Shown in pieces: positions 16,473-24,494 of a stretch of DNA of 64,000 nt (within the stretch, counting starts at the first letter, position 1; each line of letters begins with the position of its first letter). The notes under the pieces are model-generated. The model was given only the letters and a program-made list of their open reading frames with translations, was not told the DNA's origin and made no database searches. The position numbers and the translations under genes are program-made. The stretch is from Salinispora vitiensis (GTDB lineage: Bacteria; Actinomycetota; Actinomycetes; Mycobacteriales; Micromonosporaceae): positions 867,947 to 931,946 of the forward strand of contig NZ_KB900388.1 in NCBI RefSeq assembly GCF_000378825.1, in the 5' to 3' direction.

Positions 16473-18356
16473 CTACTGGCCGGTGATACTCGCCCAGTGC
16501 CACTGGCTGTCGAAGGCGGCGACCTCGAGGGCGGTGCCGGCGGCGACCAGCGCGGCCGCCTCGGTCGTGGCGGTGGCGATGAAGTCCGAGGCCCGATGCG
16601 CGGCGAGCAGGTCCTGCTCGTCGAAGGGCCGCCCCGCGCAGCGCAGCAGCCGCAGGTCGACGAAGCCGGCGAAGGAGCGGCCCAGCACCACCACCGGCTG
16701 CGGGCTGCGGATGCTGAACCGTACCCGGGCGGCGACGTGACCGTGGTGGTGTTGGTCGGAGTGGTATGCGAGATCCGGGATGGTGGGCGGGGCGAAATAG
16801 TCGCGGTCCACCACCTCCGGTACGGGCGGCAGGTTGCCGGCGAGGAAGTGCCACGAGTTGTACTGCATGCGCGCGGCCATCGACCAGGCGGCGTCGGCCA
16901 GGTGGGCGACGGAGTCCCCGAAGTGCCGCCGGGCCGCTGGCGCCGGCACCACGCAGCAGAAGAAATGCGGGATGTCCCAGGAGACGATCGTGTCCCACCG
17001 TTCGTCCCGCAGCGCCTCGACCAGCCGGGTCAACGACCGCGTCCCCCGGCTCATCGCGAAGTCGGCGTCGAAGACCGTGGTCGCCGCAGCGACGGTCTCG
17101 TACACCAGGGACTCCAGCCCGGTCCCGAAGTCGCCCCGCGGTTCGGCCAGCCAGCCCGGCGACGCCGCCACCGCGGCACCCAGCTCGCGCAGGGTCTCGC
17201 CAGCGATGGGGAGTCGGTCGCGCAGGTGGGCGCTGAGCGTCGCCTCCGCGCGCCGGGCCCGCCCCGGGTCGGGCCCGGCGACCCGCTCGATCTTGTGCAT
17301 CAGGGGCCCGTGGATGTCCCGGTAGAGCTGCACCCGGGTGCTAATCTCCCGACGGCGGCGAGCGATCGCCACCGCCAGCGCGTCGAGCGCCGTCACCGTG
17401 GCCGAGCCGGCCGGCGGCACCGGATCACCCCCGGGGATCTTGTTGTACGCCACCCGGGTCCGTTCCAGGAGATGGGCCACGTGGTCCAGGGTCAGCTGGG
17501 TACCGTTCGCCTCCTCGATGCGGGCGTACCCCGCCGACCGGACCAGCAGCGTGAGCGACACCACCAGCAGCACGTCGTCGTCGGCCCACAGGTCGAGTGG
17601 GACGGTGACCAGCGCGCTCAGGGCGCAGTCCGGATGTCCCGGCCACAGCGTCTTGCCGGTCAGGGTGTTTCGGTCGCGGAAGTTGGTGTACTGCCGGTCA
17701 CCGCAGTAGAACACCACCGGAGCTGTGCGGCGAACCGCCTCGATCAGCTCCGCGAGCAGCTTCGCCCGGCCGTCCGGCCCGGCCTCGGCGAGCCAACGGC
17801 GACCGTCGGCGACCGAGTCGTGTAGCCGGGTGGTGGCGGCGGTGAGCTCGGCCTGGTAGTCGGCCAGGTCCCGGGCCGACCACGGGACCCGCAGTACCCC
17901 GCCGACCAAGTCGTCGGAACTGGTCAACGGTCCCTGGGACGGAACCCGTACGGCGATCCGGCCGCTCCTGGTCAGCCCCACCTCGCCGAGGAAGGCCGTA
18001 CCGGCGGGGTCTGCCGGTCGGGCCGGCGGATCGTCGCGCCGCCACGATCGTCCGAAGAGCACCCGGACCGCGCACTCCGCCGCGGTGGGCAGCGCCCGTA
18101 GTTGGATATCGGCCGGCACGTGCCCGCCGAGGGTCAGCAGCGTCTCCACCGCCACCGCCGGGTCCGGTGCGGCTGTCGCCTGCTGCCAGACCCGGTCCAG
18201 CAGGCCGGGGAAGCCGGCATCGTTGCCGACCGGATAGTCGGGTGTGGCGGTGGTGCCGGCCTTGTGGCCGAGTCGGCTCGGCCGTCGGCTCTGCCGCGCC
18301 TTCGCCAGGGCAGCTCGGCGGGACAGCCCGCTATCCGGCTCTACTGGCAGTGTCAT
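16473..18356 (-). CDS. large conserved protein of the diazo cassette, unknown fold
   Basis: 627 aa from the second ATG (18356), six bases after GGAGG; the first ATG (18362) touches that site. I recognise no catalytic domain. Visible features: FYCGDRQYTNFRDRNTLTG near 220, an AYARIEEANGTQLTLDHVAHLLE-like helix around 300, and WDIPHFFCCVVPAPAARRHFGD near 480. A YNSWHFLAGNLPPVPEV stretch and a His-rich SDQHHHGHVAARVRF near 555 follow and could bind metal. Its 5' end overlaps the ferredoxin gene by 26 bp. From memory, a homologue accompanies the ferredoxin, DUF3050, GS, amidase, lyase and GNAT genes in kinamycin and lomaiviticin clusters. A role in installing or oxidising the N-N unit is inferred. 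Confidence 0.75.
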   Translation of the reverse strand: MTLPVEPDSGLSRRAALAKARQSRRPSRLGHKAGTTATPDYPVGNDAGFPGLLDRVWQQATAAPDPAVAVETLLTLGGHVPADIQLRALPTAAECAVRVLFGRSWRRDDPPARPADPAGTAFLGEVGLTRSGRIAVRVPSQGPLTSSDDLVGGVLRVPWSARDLADYQAELTAATTRLHDSVADGRRWLAEAGPDGRAKLLAELIEAVRRTAPVVFYCGDRQYTNFRDRNTLTGKTLWPGHPDCALSALVTVPLDLWADDDVLLVVSLTLLVRSAGYARIEEANGTQLTLDHVAHLLERTRVAYNKIPGGDPVPPAGSATVTALDALAVAIARRRREISTRVQLYRDIHGPLMHKIERVAGPDPGRARRAEATLSAHLRDRLPIAGETLRELGAAVAASPGWLAEPRGDFGTGLESLVYETVAAATTVFDADFAMSRGTRSLTRLVEALRDERWDTIVSWDIPHFFCCVVPAPAARRHFGDSVAHLADAAWSMAARMQYNSWHFLAGNLPPVPEVVDRDYFAPPTIPDLAYHSDQHHHGHVAARVRFSIRSPQPVVVLGRSFAGFVDLRLLRCAGRPFDEQDLLAAHRASDFIATATTEAAALVAAGTALEVAAFDSQWHWASITGQ

Positions 18357-18687
18357 GCCCATCCTCCGTGGTCAGGCCGATGTGATCCCAGAGCAGGTCG
18401 TCGGTTGGTGTCCACTGCGGATCCGGATAGATGCAGTCGACCGGGCAGACCAACACGCACACCGGGCAGCCGGAGCACAGCTCGGGGATGATCACGACGT
18501 CGAGTCCCCGATCGAAGATCGCCCCGAACTCGGGCGGGCAGTTGCGCAGGCAGGTGTCGCACGTGATGCACTCGGATTTCTCGATCCGACGCGGTGGCTT
18601 CTTCCACGCCTCGTTGCGGGTGCGCTGCGTGATCCGCGCGTCCCGCGCGGCGCCTGCCCGGGCAGCGGCCTCTCGTGTCCACGGCAT
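18331..18687 (-). CDS. 2[4Fe-4S] ferredoxin
   Basis: 118 aa from the ATG at 18687, eight bases after GGAGG; a GTG at 18696 is too close to that site. Two cysteine clusters, ECITCDTCLRNCP near residue 40 and CSGCPVCVLVCPVDCIYPD near 70, provide eight ligands for two [4Fe-4S] centres. It overlaps the downstream 627-aa protein gene and follows the DUF3050 gene by 66 bp, so all three are probably translated from one message. Electron supply to the DUF3050 protein or to the 627-aa protein is the natural proposal. Confidence 0.88.
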   Translation of the reverse strand: MPWTREAAARAGAARDARITQRTRNEAWKKPPRRIEKSECITCDTCLRNCPPEFGAIFDRGLDVVIIPELCSGCPVCVLVCPVDCIYPDPQWTPTDDLLWDHIGLTTEDGHDTASRAG

Positions 18688-18753
18688 CCTGCTCACCTCC
18701 TACTGGGACGCTCCGGGCCGACCAGCGGCGGCCCGGAGCGAAGTTCCCCTCGG

Positions 18754-19548
18754 TCAACGGGCGGACCGCCGGAGCTGCGCGGAGATGCCGTCCCACAGCT
18801 GGGTCCGCGCGGCCAGGGCGGTGTTGACGGTCTCCTTGCACTGCTCCCACCGGTCTTTGTCGTCCCCGCACAGGTCGGCGAGCATCTGCATCGCCATCGG
18901 CGTGTGCTCCTCGCTGTCCACCTGAATGTGCCGCCGGAGGTAGTCGACGAAGGTGGAGAGCACGCCGACCCCGGTGTTGAGCGCGGCGACCTGGTCGAAC
19001 ATCTCCGGGATCAGGTCCTCCCGGCCGAACGCGAACGCCGCGGCCTGGCAGTGCACCGGGGCGTGCTCGATGAACCGCCAGGTGGTGCCGATGAACTCGG
19101 CCGCCGGGCCGGGGACGCCGGCCTTGGTGATCGCCGCGGGAACCGGCACGCCGGCGCGCAGCAGGCCGATGAAGGAGTCGATCCCGCGGGTGTCGGCGCC
19201 GGCCTGGCGCATGCCGTCCACGTACAGCTCGAAGTGGCTGATGAAGCCGTCGCCCAGCTCGTCGCTCTCCTCGACCAGGGTGATGTCGTTGATCAGCCGG
19301 CTGCTGTTGCGCTGCCCGGACGGCACCCAGGGCACCTCGACGCAGGTGAGCTGCCGCTGCAGCGACTTGAGTAGGGACATGAAGTCCCAGACCGCGTAGA
19401 CGTGGTGTTCCATGAAGGTGACCACCGCGTCGACACTGTCCAGTTGCCCGTACACCGGGTGGCCAAGCACTTTCTGCCGGGCCGGCTCGATGGTGTCCTT
19501 GAGCATGTCGATGGCCGGAGTCGATTCGCCCCAGTCGTACCGTGACAT
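18754..19548 (-). CDS. DUF3050 heme-oxygenase-like (HDO-type) protein
   Basis: 264 aa from the ATG at 19548 (AGAGGAAAGG upstream). [20 protein letters not shown] near 45-65 and EVPWVP, followed later by [12 protein letters not shown] and [23 protein letters not shown], are the DUF3050 pattern. All of it is helical, as in the CADD/TenA/heme-oxygenase superfamily. His and Glu residues at HH (47-48), the later SHFELY and the HIQVDSEEH motif could form a diiron site, as in heme-oxygenase-like diiron oxidases. Several members of that superfamily oxidise amines to hydroxylamine or nitro groups. Placement between GS and ferredoxin fits an N-oxidation role in diazo assembly, but this is inference. 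Confidence 0.8.
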   Translation of the reverse strand: MSRYDWGESTPAIDMLKDTIEPARQKVLGHPVYGQLDSVDAVVTFMEHHVYAVWDFMSLLKSLQRQLTCVEVPWVPSGQRNSSRLINDITLVEESDELGDGFISHFELYVDGMRQAGADTRGIDSFIGLLRAGVPVPAAITKAGVPGPAAEFIGTTWRFIEHAPVHCQAAAFAFGREDLIPEMFDQVAALNTGVGVLSTFVDYLRRHIQVDSEEHTPMAMQMLADLCGDDKDRWEQCKETVNTALAARTQLWDGISAQLRRSAR

Positions 19549-19597
19549 TGCCTTTCCTCTCGTCTCGCCGTACGGTCCGGCCCACCGGGCCGGGTGG

Positions 19598-21100
19598 TCA
19601 GAAGACCCCGAAGTACTCGCGGTGCTCCCACTCGGTGACGGAGTCGGTCGCCGGGTGCTCCGTTGCGCACCAGGCGTGGAACCGGGACGCCTCGCTCTCC
19701 TTGAGCTTGCGCAGGCAGTTCTTCAGTGGCGCGCCGAGCAGCTCCTCCACCCGGGTGCTCTCGCCGAACGCGGCCAGCGCCGCGTCAAAGGAAGCCGGCA
19801 GCGTCGGGGCCGGTGCACCAGCCGGGGCGGCCTCCGCCGAGTCCAGCCCGGCCAGGCCCGCGTGCAACTGCGCGGCGATGACCAGGTACGGGTTCGCGCA
19901 CGGCTCACCGATCCGGTTCTCGACGTGGGTGGCGCTGCCGGCGTTGAACACCCGGACCATGGCGCCGCGGTCCTCCTCGCGCCAGTCGACGGAGGTGGGG
20001 GAGAGCGGGAACCGCGGCGACAGCCGGTGGTAGCCGTTGACGGTCGGGACGGACAGCAGGCAGAACTCGCGGGCATGGGCCAGCAGCCCTCGCACGTAGG
20101 CCCCACCCGCGGCGGAGAGCGGGCCCGCGCTGCCGTCGTCCGGCGCGAACAGGTTGCGGTTCGTCGTCGTGTCGACCACCGACTGATGCAGGTGCCAGCC
20201 GCTCGGGTCGAACCCTTCCAGCCCGGGGAGGGTCATGAACGACGCGTGGTAGCCGCGGCGCCGGCACTCCTGCTTGACCTGGGTCCGGAACAGCAGCATG
20301 GCGTCCGCCGCCGCCAGCGCCAGCATCGGGTCGAAGGTGGTCTCCAACTGCCCGGGCCCGGATTCGTGTTCGATGGTGCGTAGCGGCAGGCCGAGTGCCA
20401 TGAGCATGGCCGCCAGGGGGTCGGCGAGGTCGGCCACGGCGTCGTAGTAGCTGTCCAGGTTGAACTGGTATCCGGCGTTCATCGCCGCCACCGCCGGGGC
20501 GGCCCCCTGCCGGCCGAACCCGTTGCCCGCGTTACCCACCGGCCCGGTGATCAGGCGAGTCAGGTACCACTCGACCTCGAGTCCAATCACGGGTGCCAGG
20601 TCGCGTTCGGCGTAGCGGGCACAGACCCGGTGCAGGAGGTGACGGGTCGCCAGCGGGTGTGGCGTGCCGTCCCGGAGGTACTCGTCGCCGACCACCCACG
20701 CGGTCCGCCGGTCCCCGCGGGGCAGCACCTGGAATGTGCGTGGATCCGGGACCAGGACGAAGTCGCCAGCGCCAAGCAGCTCCGCCACCCCGAGGCCGGG
20801 GTCGGTGCGGAAGTCCACGGCGACGGCGTGCCCGGTGTCGAAGAGGAACGGCCCGGGGCTGAAGTCCAGACCGTTGCGCAGCACGGTACGGAAGACGTGC
20901 GCCGGCACGGTTTTGGAGCGGGCCAACCCGTGCGGATCACAGAAGACGACCCGGACCAGGTCGACCTCGTCGAGCGCCGCCTCGACCTTCTCGGCGGCGG
21001 CGATCTGCTCGTCGTTCCAGCGGCCGAACTCGGCCACAAACGAGGGCCGGCCGACGCCGCCGTTGTTGTCGGGCACAGACCAGGTCCTGGACATCGTCAT
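19598..21100 (-). CDS. glutamine-synthetase-family ligase (glutamylhydrazine synthetase candidate)
   Basis: 500 aa from the ATG at 21100, which overlaps the amidase stop (ATGA) and follows AAGGAG. Type I GS features: [18 protein letters not shown], the metal-ligand segment [17 protein letters not shown], the HLHQSV loop, NGYHRLSP and [15 protein letters not shown]. It has diverged from housekeeping GS in the Arg-rich substrate region (NRIGEP). In kinamycin and fosfazinomycin pathways a GS homologue (KinL/FzmN) attaches hydrazine to the glutamate side chain. This gene occupies the equivalent cassette, so the same reaction is expected. Confidence 0.85.
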   Translation of the reverse strand: MTMSRTWSVPDNNGGVGRPSFVAEFGRWNDEQIAAAEKVEAALDEVDLVRVVFCDPHGLARSKTVPAHVFRTVLRNGLDFSPGPFLFDTGHAVAVDFRTDPGLGVAELLGAGDFVLVPDPRTFQVLPRGDRRTAWVVGDEYLRDGTPHPLATRHLLHRVCARYAERDLAPVIGLEVEWYLTRLITGPVGNAGNGFGRQGAAPAVAAMNAGYQFNLDSYYDAVADLADPLAAMLMALGLPLRTIEHESGPGQLETTFDPMLALAAADAMLLFRTQVKQECRRRGYHASFMTLPGLEGFDPSGWHLHQSVVDTTTNRNLFAPDDGSAGPLSAAGGAYVRGLLAHAREFCLLSVPTVNGYHRLSPRFPLSPTSVDWREEDRGAMVRVFNAGSATHVENRIGEPCANPYLVIAAQLHAGLAGLDSAEAAPAGAPAPTLPASFDAALAAFGESTRVEELLGAPLKNCLRKLKESEASRFHAWCATEHPATDSVTEWEHREYFGVF

Positions 21101-22584
21101 CGCTCTCCTTCGAGGTCGCCGCCCGGTCGTGACGTTGGGCGGGCCAGCTCCGCTTCCAGCCGGGTGGCTGCCCGGAGCACCAGGTCGTCGTCGCCGACCC
21201 GACCCACGAGCTGAACCCCGACCGGGAGCCCGTGGGGCGTCACCCCGGCGGGCAGGGAGAGGGCCGGCTGGCCGGTGAGGTTGAACGGGTAGGTGGCGGG
21301 TGACCACGCCAGCCACCGCAGAGCGTCCGGGTCGGCGGTGGCCGGCGGGGCGACGGCGTCAGCGGCGAAGGGTGTGATCGGGACGGTCGCCATCGCCAGC
21401 AGGTCGTAGCGCTGCATCACATGGTGCAGCCGGGCCCGCAGGGCCATCCGGGTCTCTTCGGCGCGGAGGACGGCGGCGCCGGTGAGCGTGCGCCCGTACC
21501 GGATGAGCGCGAGCCGGCCTGGGTCGCAGAGCCGCTCCTCCGCCGCCGGAGTCGCTGCAGCGGCCTCGGCGGCGAGGAGGTCCACGAGCGCGCCGTAGGG
21601 ATCGGTGAACGGCACCGCGATGCGCTCGACCCGGTGTCCCAGCCGGGCCAGTGCCGGTTCCACCATGTCCGTGCCCGCACGGACCTCATCGGTTGTCCCG
21701 GGGAACTCGAGCCAGCCGATCCGTAGCGCGGCCGGAGGGGCCGTTGGCGCAATCGTTCCCGGCACCGAGTCCGGATCTTGGCGGTCCGGACCGACCAGCA
21801 CCGCCATCAGGGCGATGATGTCGGCGACCTCGGTTGCCAGCGGCCCCAGGTGGGACAGGCGCTCGGCGCCGGGTGGCACGTAGGGGACCCGGCCGAAGGA
21901 GGGCTTGAACCCGACCACGCCGCAGAACGACGCGGGGATCCGGATCGACCCGGCCCCGTCGGTCCCGATCGCCGCGGTGCTCAGCCCGGCTGCCACCGCG
22001 GCGGCCGAGCCGCCGCTCGACCCGCCGGCGGTCCGCTCCGGTGCCCACGGGTTGCGGGTCGGGCCGGCGACCCGGCTCACCGTGCTGGCGCTCCACCCGT
22101 GTTCCGAGGTCGCGGTCTTGCCCACCAGGATGGCGCCCGCCGCGCGCAGGCGGGCCACCGCCGGCGCGTCCACCGCCGGACGGCGGTTGGGCAGCAGGGA
22201 CCCGCGCCGGGTGGGCAGGTCCCGGGTCTGGATGAGGTCCTTAATCGCGATCGGGACTCCGAGCAGTGGCTGGTCTCGGAAGGCGGCCGCACCGAGAGTG
22301 GAGAGGAGCTGGTCGGCCGCGTACGCCTCGTCGCGGGCCCGGTCGTCGGCGACCGCGACGAACGCCCCGATCGTCGGATCGGTCTCGCGGATCGCCGCGA
22401 GCAGGTTGCCGAGATGCTCGGCAACTGTCGAACCGCCGGTGAGGAACAGTTGTCTAGTCTCCCGGACAGACCGGCAAACCGGCCTTCGAATGGCGGGAAG
22501 CGTTAATGCGGGCACCACCCCAATAAAGGCCGTCTTCGCTCGTTGGGCAAGTGTTCGGAAGTGGCGCGGTGATCCGGATGGCAA
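21097..22584 (-). CDS. amidase-signature hydrolase of the diazo cassette
   Basis: About 440-495 aa. The amidase signature is complete: IKDLIQT with catalytic Lys, GGSSGGSAAAVAAGL with the Ser pair, and TDGAGSIRIPASFCGVVGFKP with the nucleophile Ser. The homologous KinK/Fzm amidase releases the acylated hydrazine from the glutamyl carrier. The start is uncertain: TTG 22584 (longest frame), GTG 22518, or CTG 22449, which is the only one with a well-placed GGGAG. Family similarity begins near AEHLGNLLAAI, just after the last. It is translationally coupled to the GS gene downstream and divergent from the lyase gene. Confidence 0.83.
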   Translation of the reverse strand: MPSGSPRHFRTLAQRAKTAFIGVVPALTLPAIRRPVCRSVRETRQLFLTGGSTVAEHLGNLLAAIRETDPTIGAFVAVADDRARDEAYAADQLLSTLGAAAFRDQPLLGVPIAIKDLIQTRDLPTRRGSLLPNRRPAVDAPAVARLRAAGAILVGKTATSEHGWSASTVSRVAGPTRNPWAPERTAGGSSGGSAAAVAAGLSTAAIGTDGAGSIRIPASFCGVVGFKPSFGRVPYVPPGAERLSHLGPLATEVADIIALMAVLVGPDRQDPDSVPGTIAPTAPPAALRIGWLEFPGTTDEVRAGTDMVEPALARLGHRVERIAVPFTDPYGALVDLLAAEAAAATPAAEERLCDPGRLALIRYGRTLTGAAVLRAEETRMALRARLHHVMQRYDLLAMATVPITPFAADAVAPPATADPDALRWLAWSPATYPFNLTGQPALSLPAGVTPHGLPVGVQLVGRVGDDDLVLRAATRLEAELARPTSRPGGDLEGER

Positions 22585-22624
22585 CTCCGAAGAAAAGACC
22601 TCCGGTGCTCCTCGGATCGGCCTC

Positions 22625-22633
22625 GTTCAACTG
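22625..22633. promoter_or_regulatory. StrR-box-like half-site between amidase and lyase genes
   Basis: GTTCAACTG is an 8/9 match to the StrR half GTTCGACTG and the exact reverse complement of the half-sites at 9014 and 32265. No convincing second half is found at 11-12 bp. It lies in the AT-richer divergent region 22585-22750. Confidence 0.35.
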
Positions 22634-22750
22634 ACGAAAAGCTACGAAAACCTGGAAGGCAAGTATGGATAAGTTTTGGATCAGTGCTGTACTGTGCGCC
22701 GGGGGAATCGCTACTCTGCGGCTCGTGGGTCCGGTTCTCGTTAGGGGTTC

Positions 22751-24043
22751 ATGGTCATGATTTCTCGTTATTCTCTGCCGGAGATGGCCGACCTGTGGTC
22801 GGACGAGGCGCGCTACGCCACCTGGTCGAGGGTGGAGCTCCTCGCGACCCGGGCGCAGGCGCTGCTGGGCCGGGTCCCCGAGCCGGCCCTGGCCGATATC
22901 CAGCAAGCCCGGGTGCCGTCGGTGGCGCGGGTGGCCGAGTTCGAGCGTCAGCGGGACCACGAGATTCTCGCCTTCCTCGCGGCCTTCTGCGAGGACATAC
23001 CTGCCGACTCGGCCCGCTGGGTCCACCTCGGCATGACCAGTTACGACCTGGTGGACACCGCGCTGGGGGCCACCCTTGCCGGCGCCTGTGACGTGCTGCT
23101 CGCGGCGGTGGTGCGGCTGCGCGGTGTGTTGGTGGATCAGGCGCTCGCGCACTGGGAGACGGTCTGTATCGGCCGTACCCATGGCATGCACGCCGAGCCC
23201 ACCACCCTCGGGCACAAGCTCGCGGGCTTCGCCTTCGCGCTGGACCGGTCCGTGCGGCGGCTACGAGCAGCGCGTGCCGAGGTCGCGGTTGGCACGATCT
23301 CCGGATCGGTCGGGACCTATGCGCTTATTGATCCCTTCGTCGAGGAGTACGTCTGCGCCGAGCTCGGCCTCGCGGTGGAGCCCGCGCCGTCCCAGGTGGT
23401 GGCCCGGGATCGACACGCGCAACTGCTGCACGCCCTCGCCACACTCGGCGCCTGCGTGGAGCAGGTCGCCACCGAGATCCGGCTGCTCTCGCGCAGCGAG
23501 GTACGCGAGGTGGAGGAGCGCCGTACGGTCGGCTACCAGGGCTCCAGCGCCATGCCGCACAAGCGGAATCCGACCTCCAGTGAACGGCTGGTGGGGCTGG
23601 CCCGGCTGCTCCGCGGGTACGCGGGTACGACGGTGGAGAACGTGGCGCTGTGGCACGAGCGGGATCTGTCCCACTCCGCGGTGGAACGGGTGGTCCTGCC
23701 CGACGCGATGATCGTCGCGCACTTCCAGGCGAGTCGCGCCGCGGATCTGGTGGCGGGGATGGAGGTCTTCCCGGACCGGATGCGGGCCACGGTCGACGGG
23801 AACGGCGGTGTGGTCTACAGCTCCGCGGTCCTGGCCGACCTGCTGGCGGGCGGCACCGAGCGGGAACGCGCCTACCGTTCGGTGCAGGCCGCCGCGAACG
23901 GCGCCGCCGCCGGCGACGGAGACTTCGCTACCCTGCTGCGAGCCGAGGGCATCGATGTCGCGCCGCTGCGCCCGGAGCGTTTCCTGGTTCACCACAACGT
24001 CATTCGCAAGCGATTGGAAGATCTCCGTGACCTGGCACATTGA
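22751..24043 (+). CDS. adenylosuccinate-lyase-family protein of the diazo cassette
   Basis: 430 aa; ATG at 22751 (AGGGG upstream) or the ATG two codons later. Fumarase/aspartase superfamily signatures are clear: HLGMTSYDLVDTALG, RTHGMHAEPTTLGHKL and the signature loop GSSAMPHKRNPTSSE with its catalytic Ser. Its length is normal for a bacterial PurB. Its place directly beside amidase, GS and GNAT genes, and the presence of the same set in kinamycin and fosfazinomycin clusters (KinM), indicate a pathway role: cleaving a succinyl-type C-N bond to free the N-N unit. The 3' end overlaps the GNAT gene by 17 bp. Confidence 0.85.
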   Translation: MVMISRYSLPEMADLWSDEARYATWSRVELLATRAQALLGRVPEPALADIQQARVPSVARVAEFERQRDHEILAFLAAFCEDIPADSARWVHLGMTSYDLVDTALGATLAGACDVLLAAVVRLRGVLVDQALAHWETVCIGRTHGMHAEPTTLGHKLAGFAFALDRSVRRLRAARAEVAVGTISGSVGTYALIDPFVEEYVCAELGLAVEPAPSQVVARDRHAQLLHALATLGACVEQVATEIRLLSRSEVREVEERRTVGYQGSSAMPHKRNPTSSERLVGLARLLRGYAGTTVENVALWHERDLSHSAVERVVLPDAMIVAHFQASRAADLVAGMEVFPDRMRATVDGNGGVVYSSAVLADLLAGGTERERAYRSVQAAANGAAAGDGDFATLLRAEGIDVAPLRPERFLVHHNVIRKRLEDLRDLAH

Positions 24044-24428
24044 ACGCGAGAACGGCGCCGACCTTGACCTGGTTGCGGTCGAGGCGCTGTACCGGTCGTC
24101 GGGGCTCGGTGCGCGGCGGCCGATCGCGGAGGCGGGCCGACTGGCCGCGATGGTGCGAAACGCGAACCTGGTGCTGACCTGTCGGGTCGGGGGTGAGCTG
24201 GTGGGAATCGCACGGAGCATTTCCGACTTCTCCTACGTGACGTACCTCTCCGACATCGCCGTGGACCACGCGTACCAGCGGTCCGGCATCGGCAAAGCCC
24301 TCATCGCGGCGACTCAGCAGGAGGCGCCGCAGGCGAAGATCGTGTTGCTGTCGGCGCCGGCGGCTGCCGACTACTACCCACACATCGGCTTCACCCCGCA
24401 CCACTCGGCCTGGGTGCGAAACCCGTAG
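24027..24428 (+). CDS. GNAT N-acetyltransferase of the diazo cassette
   Basis: 133 aa from the GTG at 24027 inside the end of the lyase gene (GGAAG upstream). VTYLSDIAVDHAYQRSGIGKALI carries the acetyl-CoA pyrophosphate loop (QRSGIGK), and the C-terminal ADYYPHIGFTPH is typical of GNATs. The equivalent KinN-type enzyme acetylates the glutamyl-linked hydrazine. Overlapping genes imply that lyase and acetyltransferase are made together. Confidence 0.85.
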   Translation: MTWHIERENGADLDLVAVEALYRSSGLGARRPIAEAGRLAAMVRNANLVLTCRVGGELVGIARSISDFSYVTYLSDIAVDHAYQRSGIGKALIAATQQEAPQAKIVLLSAPAAADYYPHIGFTPHHSAWVRNP

Positions 24429-24432
24429 CGGG

Positions 24433-24475
24433 CCACGGGCAACTAGCGACGAGCGGCGGTGGGCTGCCCCCGTGG
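24433..24475. terminator. inverted repeat between convergent GNAT and ABC exporter genes
   Basis: CCACGGG (24433-24439) pairs with CCCGTGG (24469-24475) across a long loop in the 66-bp convergent gap. Confidence 0.45.
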
Positions 24476-24494
24476 TGCCCAATGTGCGTCGCGC

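Noticed and set aside
19598..21100. Housekeeping glutamine synthetase
   Set aside because: Coupled to an amidase and an adenylosuccinate-lyase homologue and diverged in substrate-binding segments, it fits the hydrazine-ligating pathway type better.
22405..22433. A further StrR-like dyad (GTTGCCGAG, N11, CTGTCGAAC) near the amidase start
   Set aside because: The left half matches poorly and the site probably lies in amidase coding sequence.
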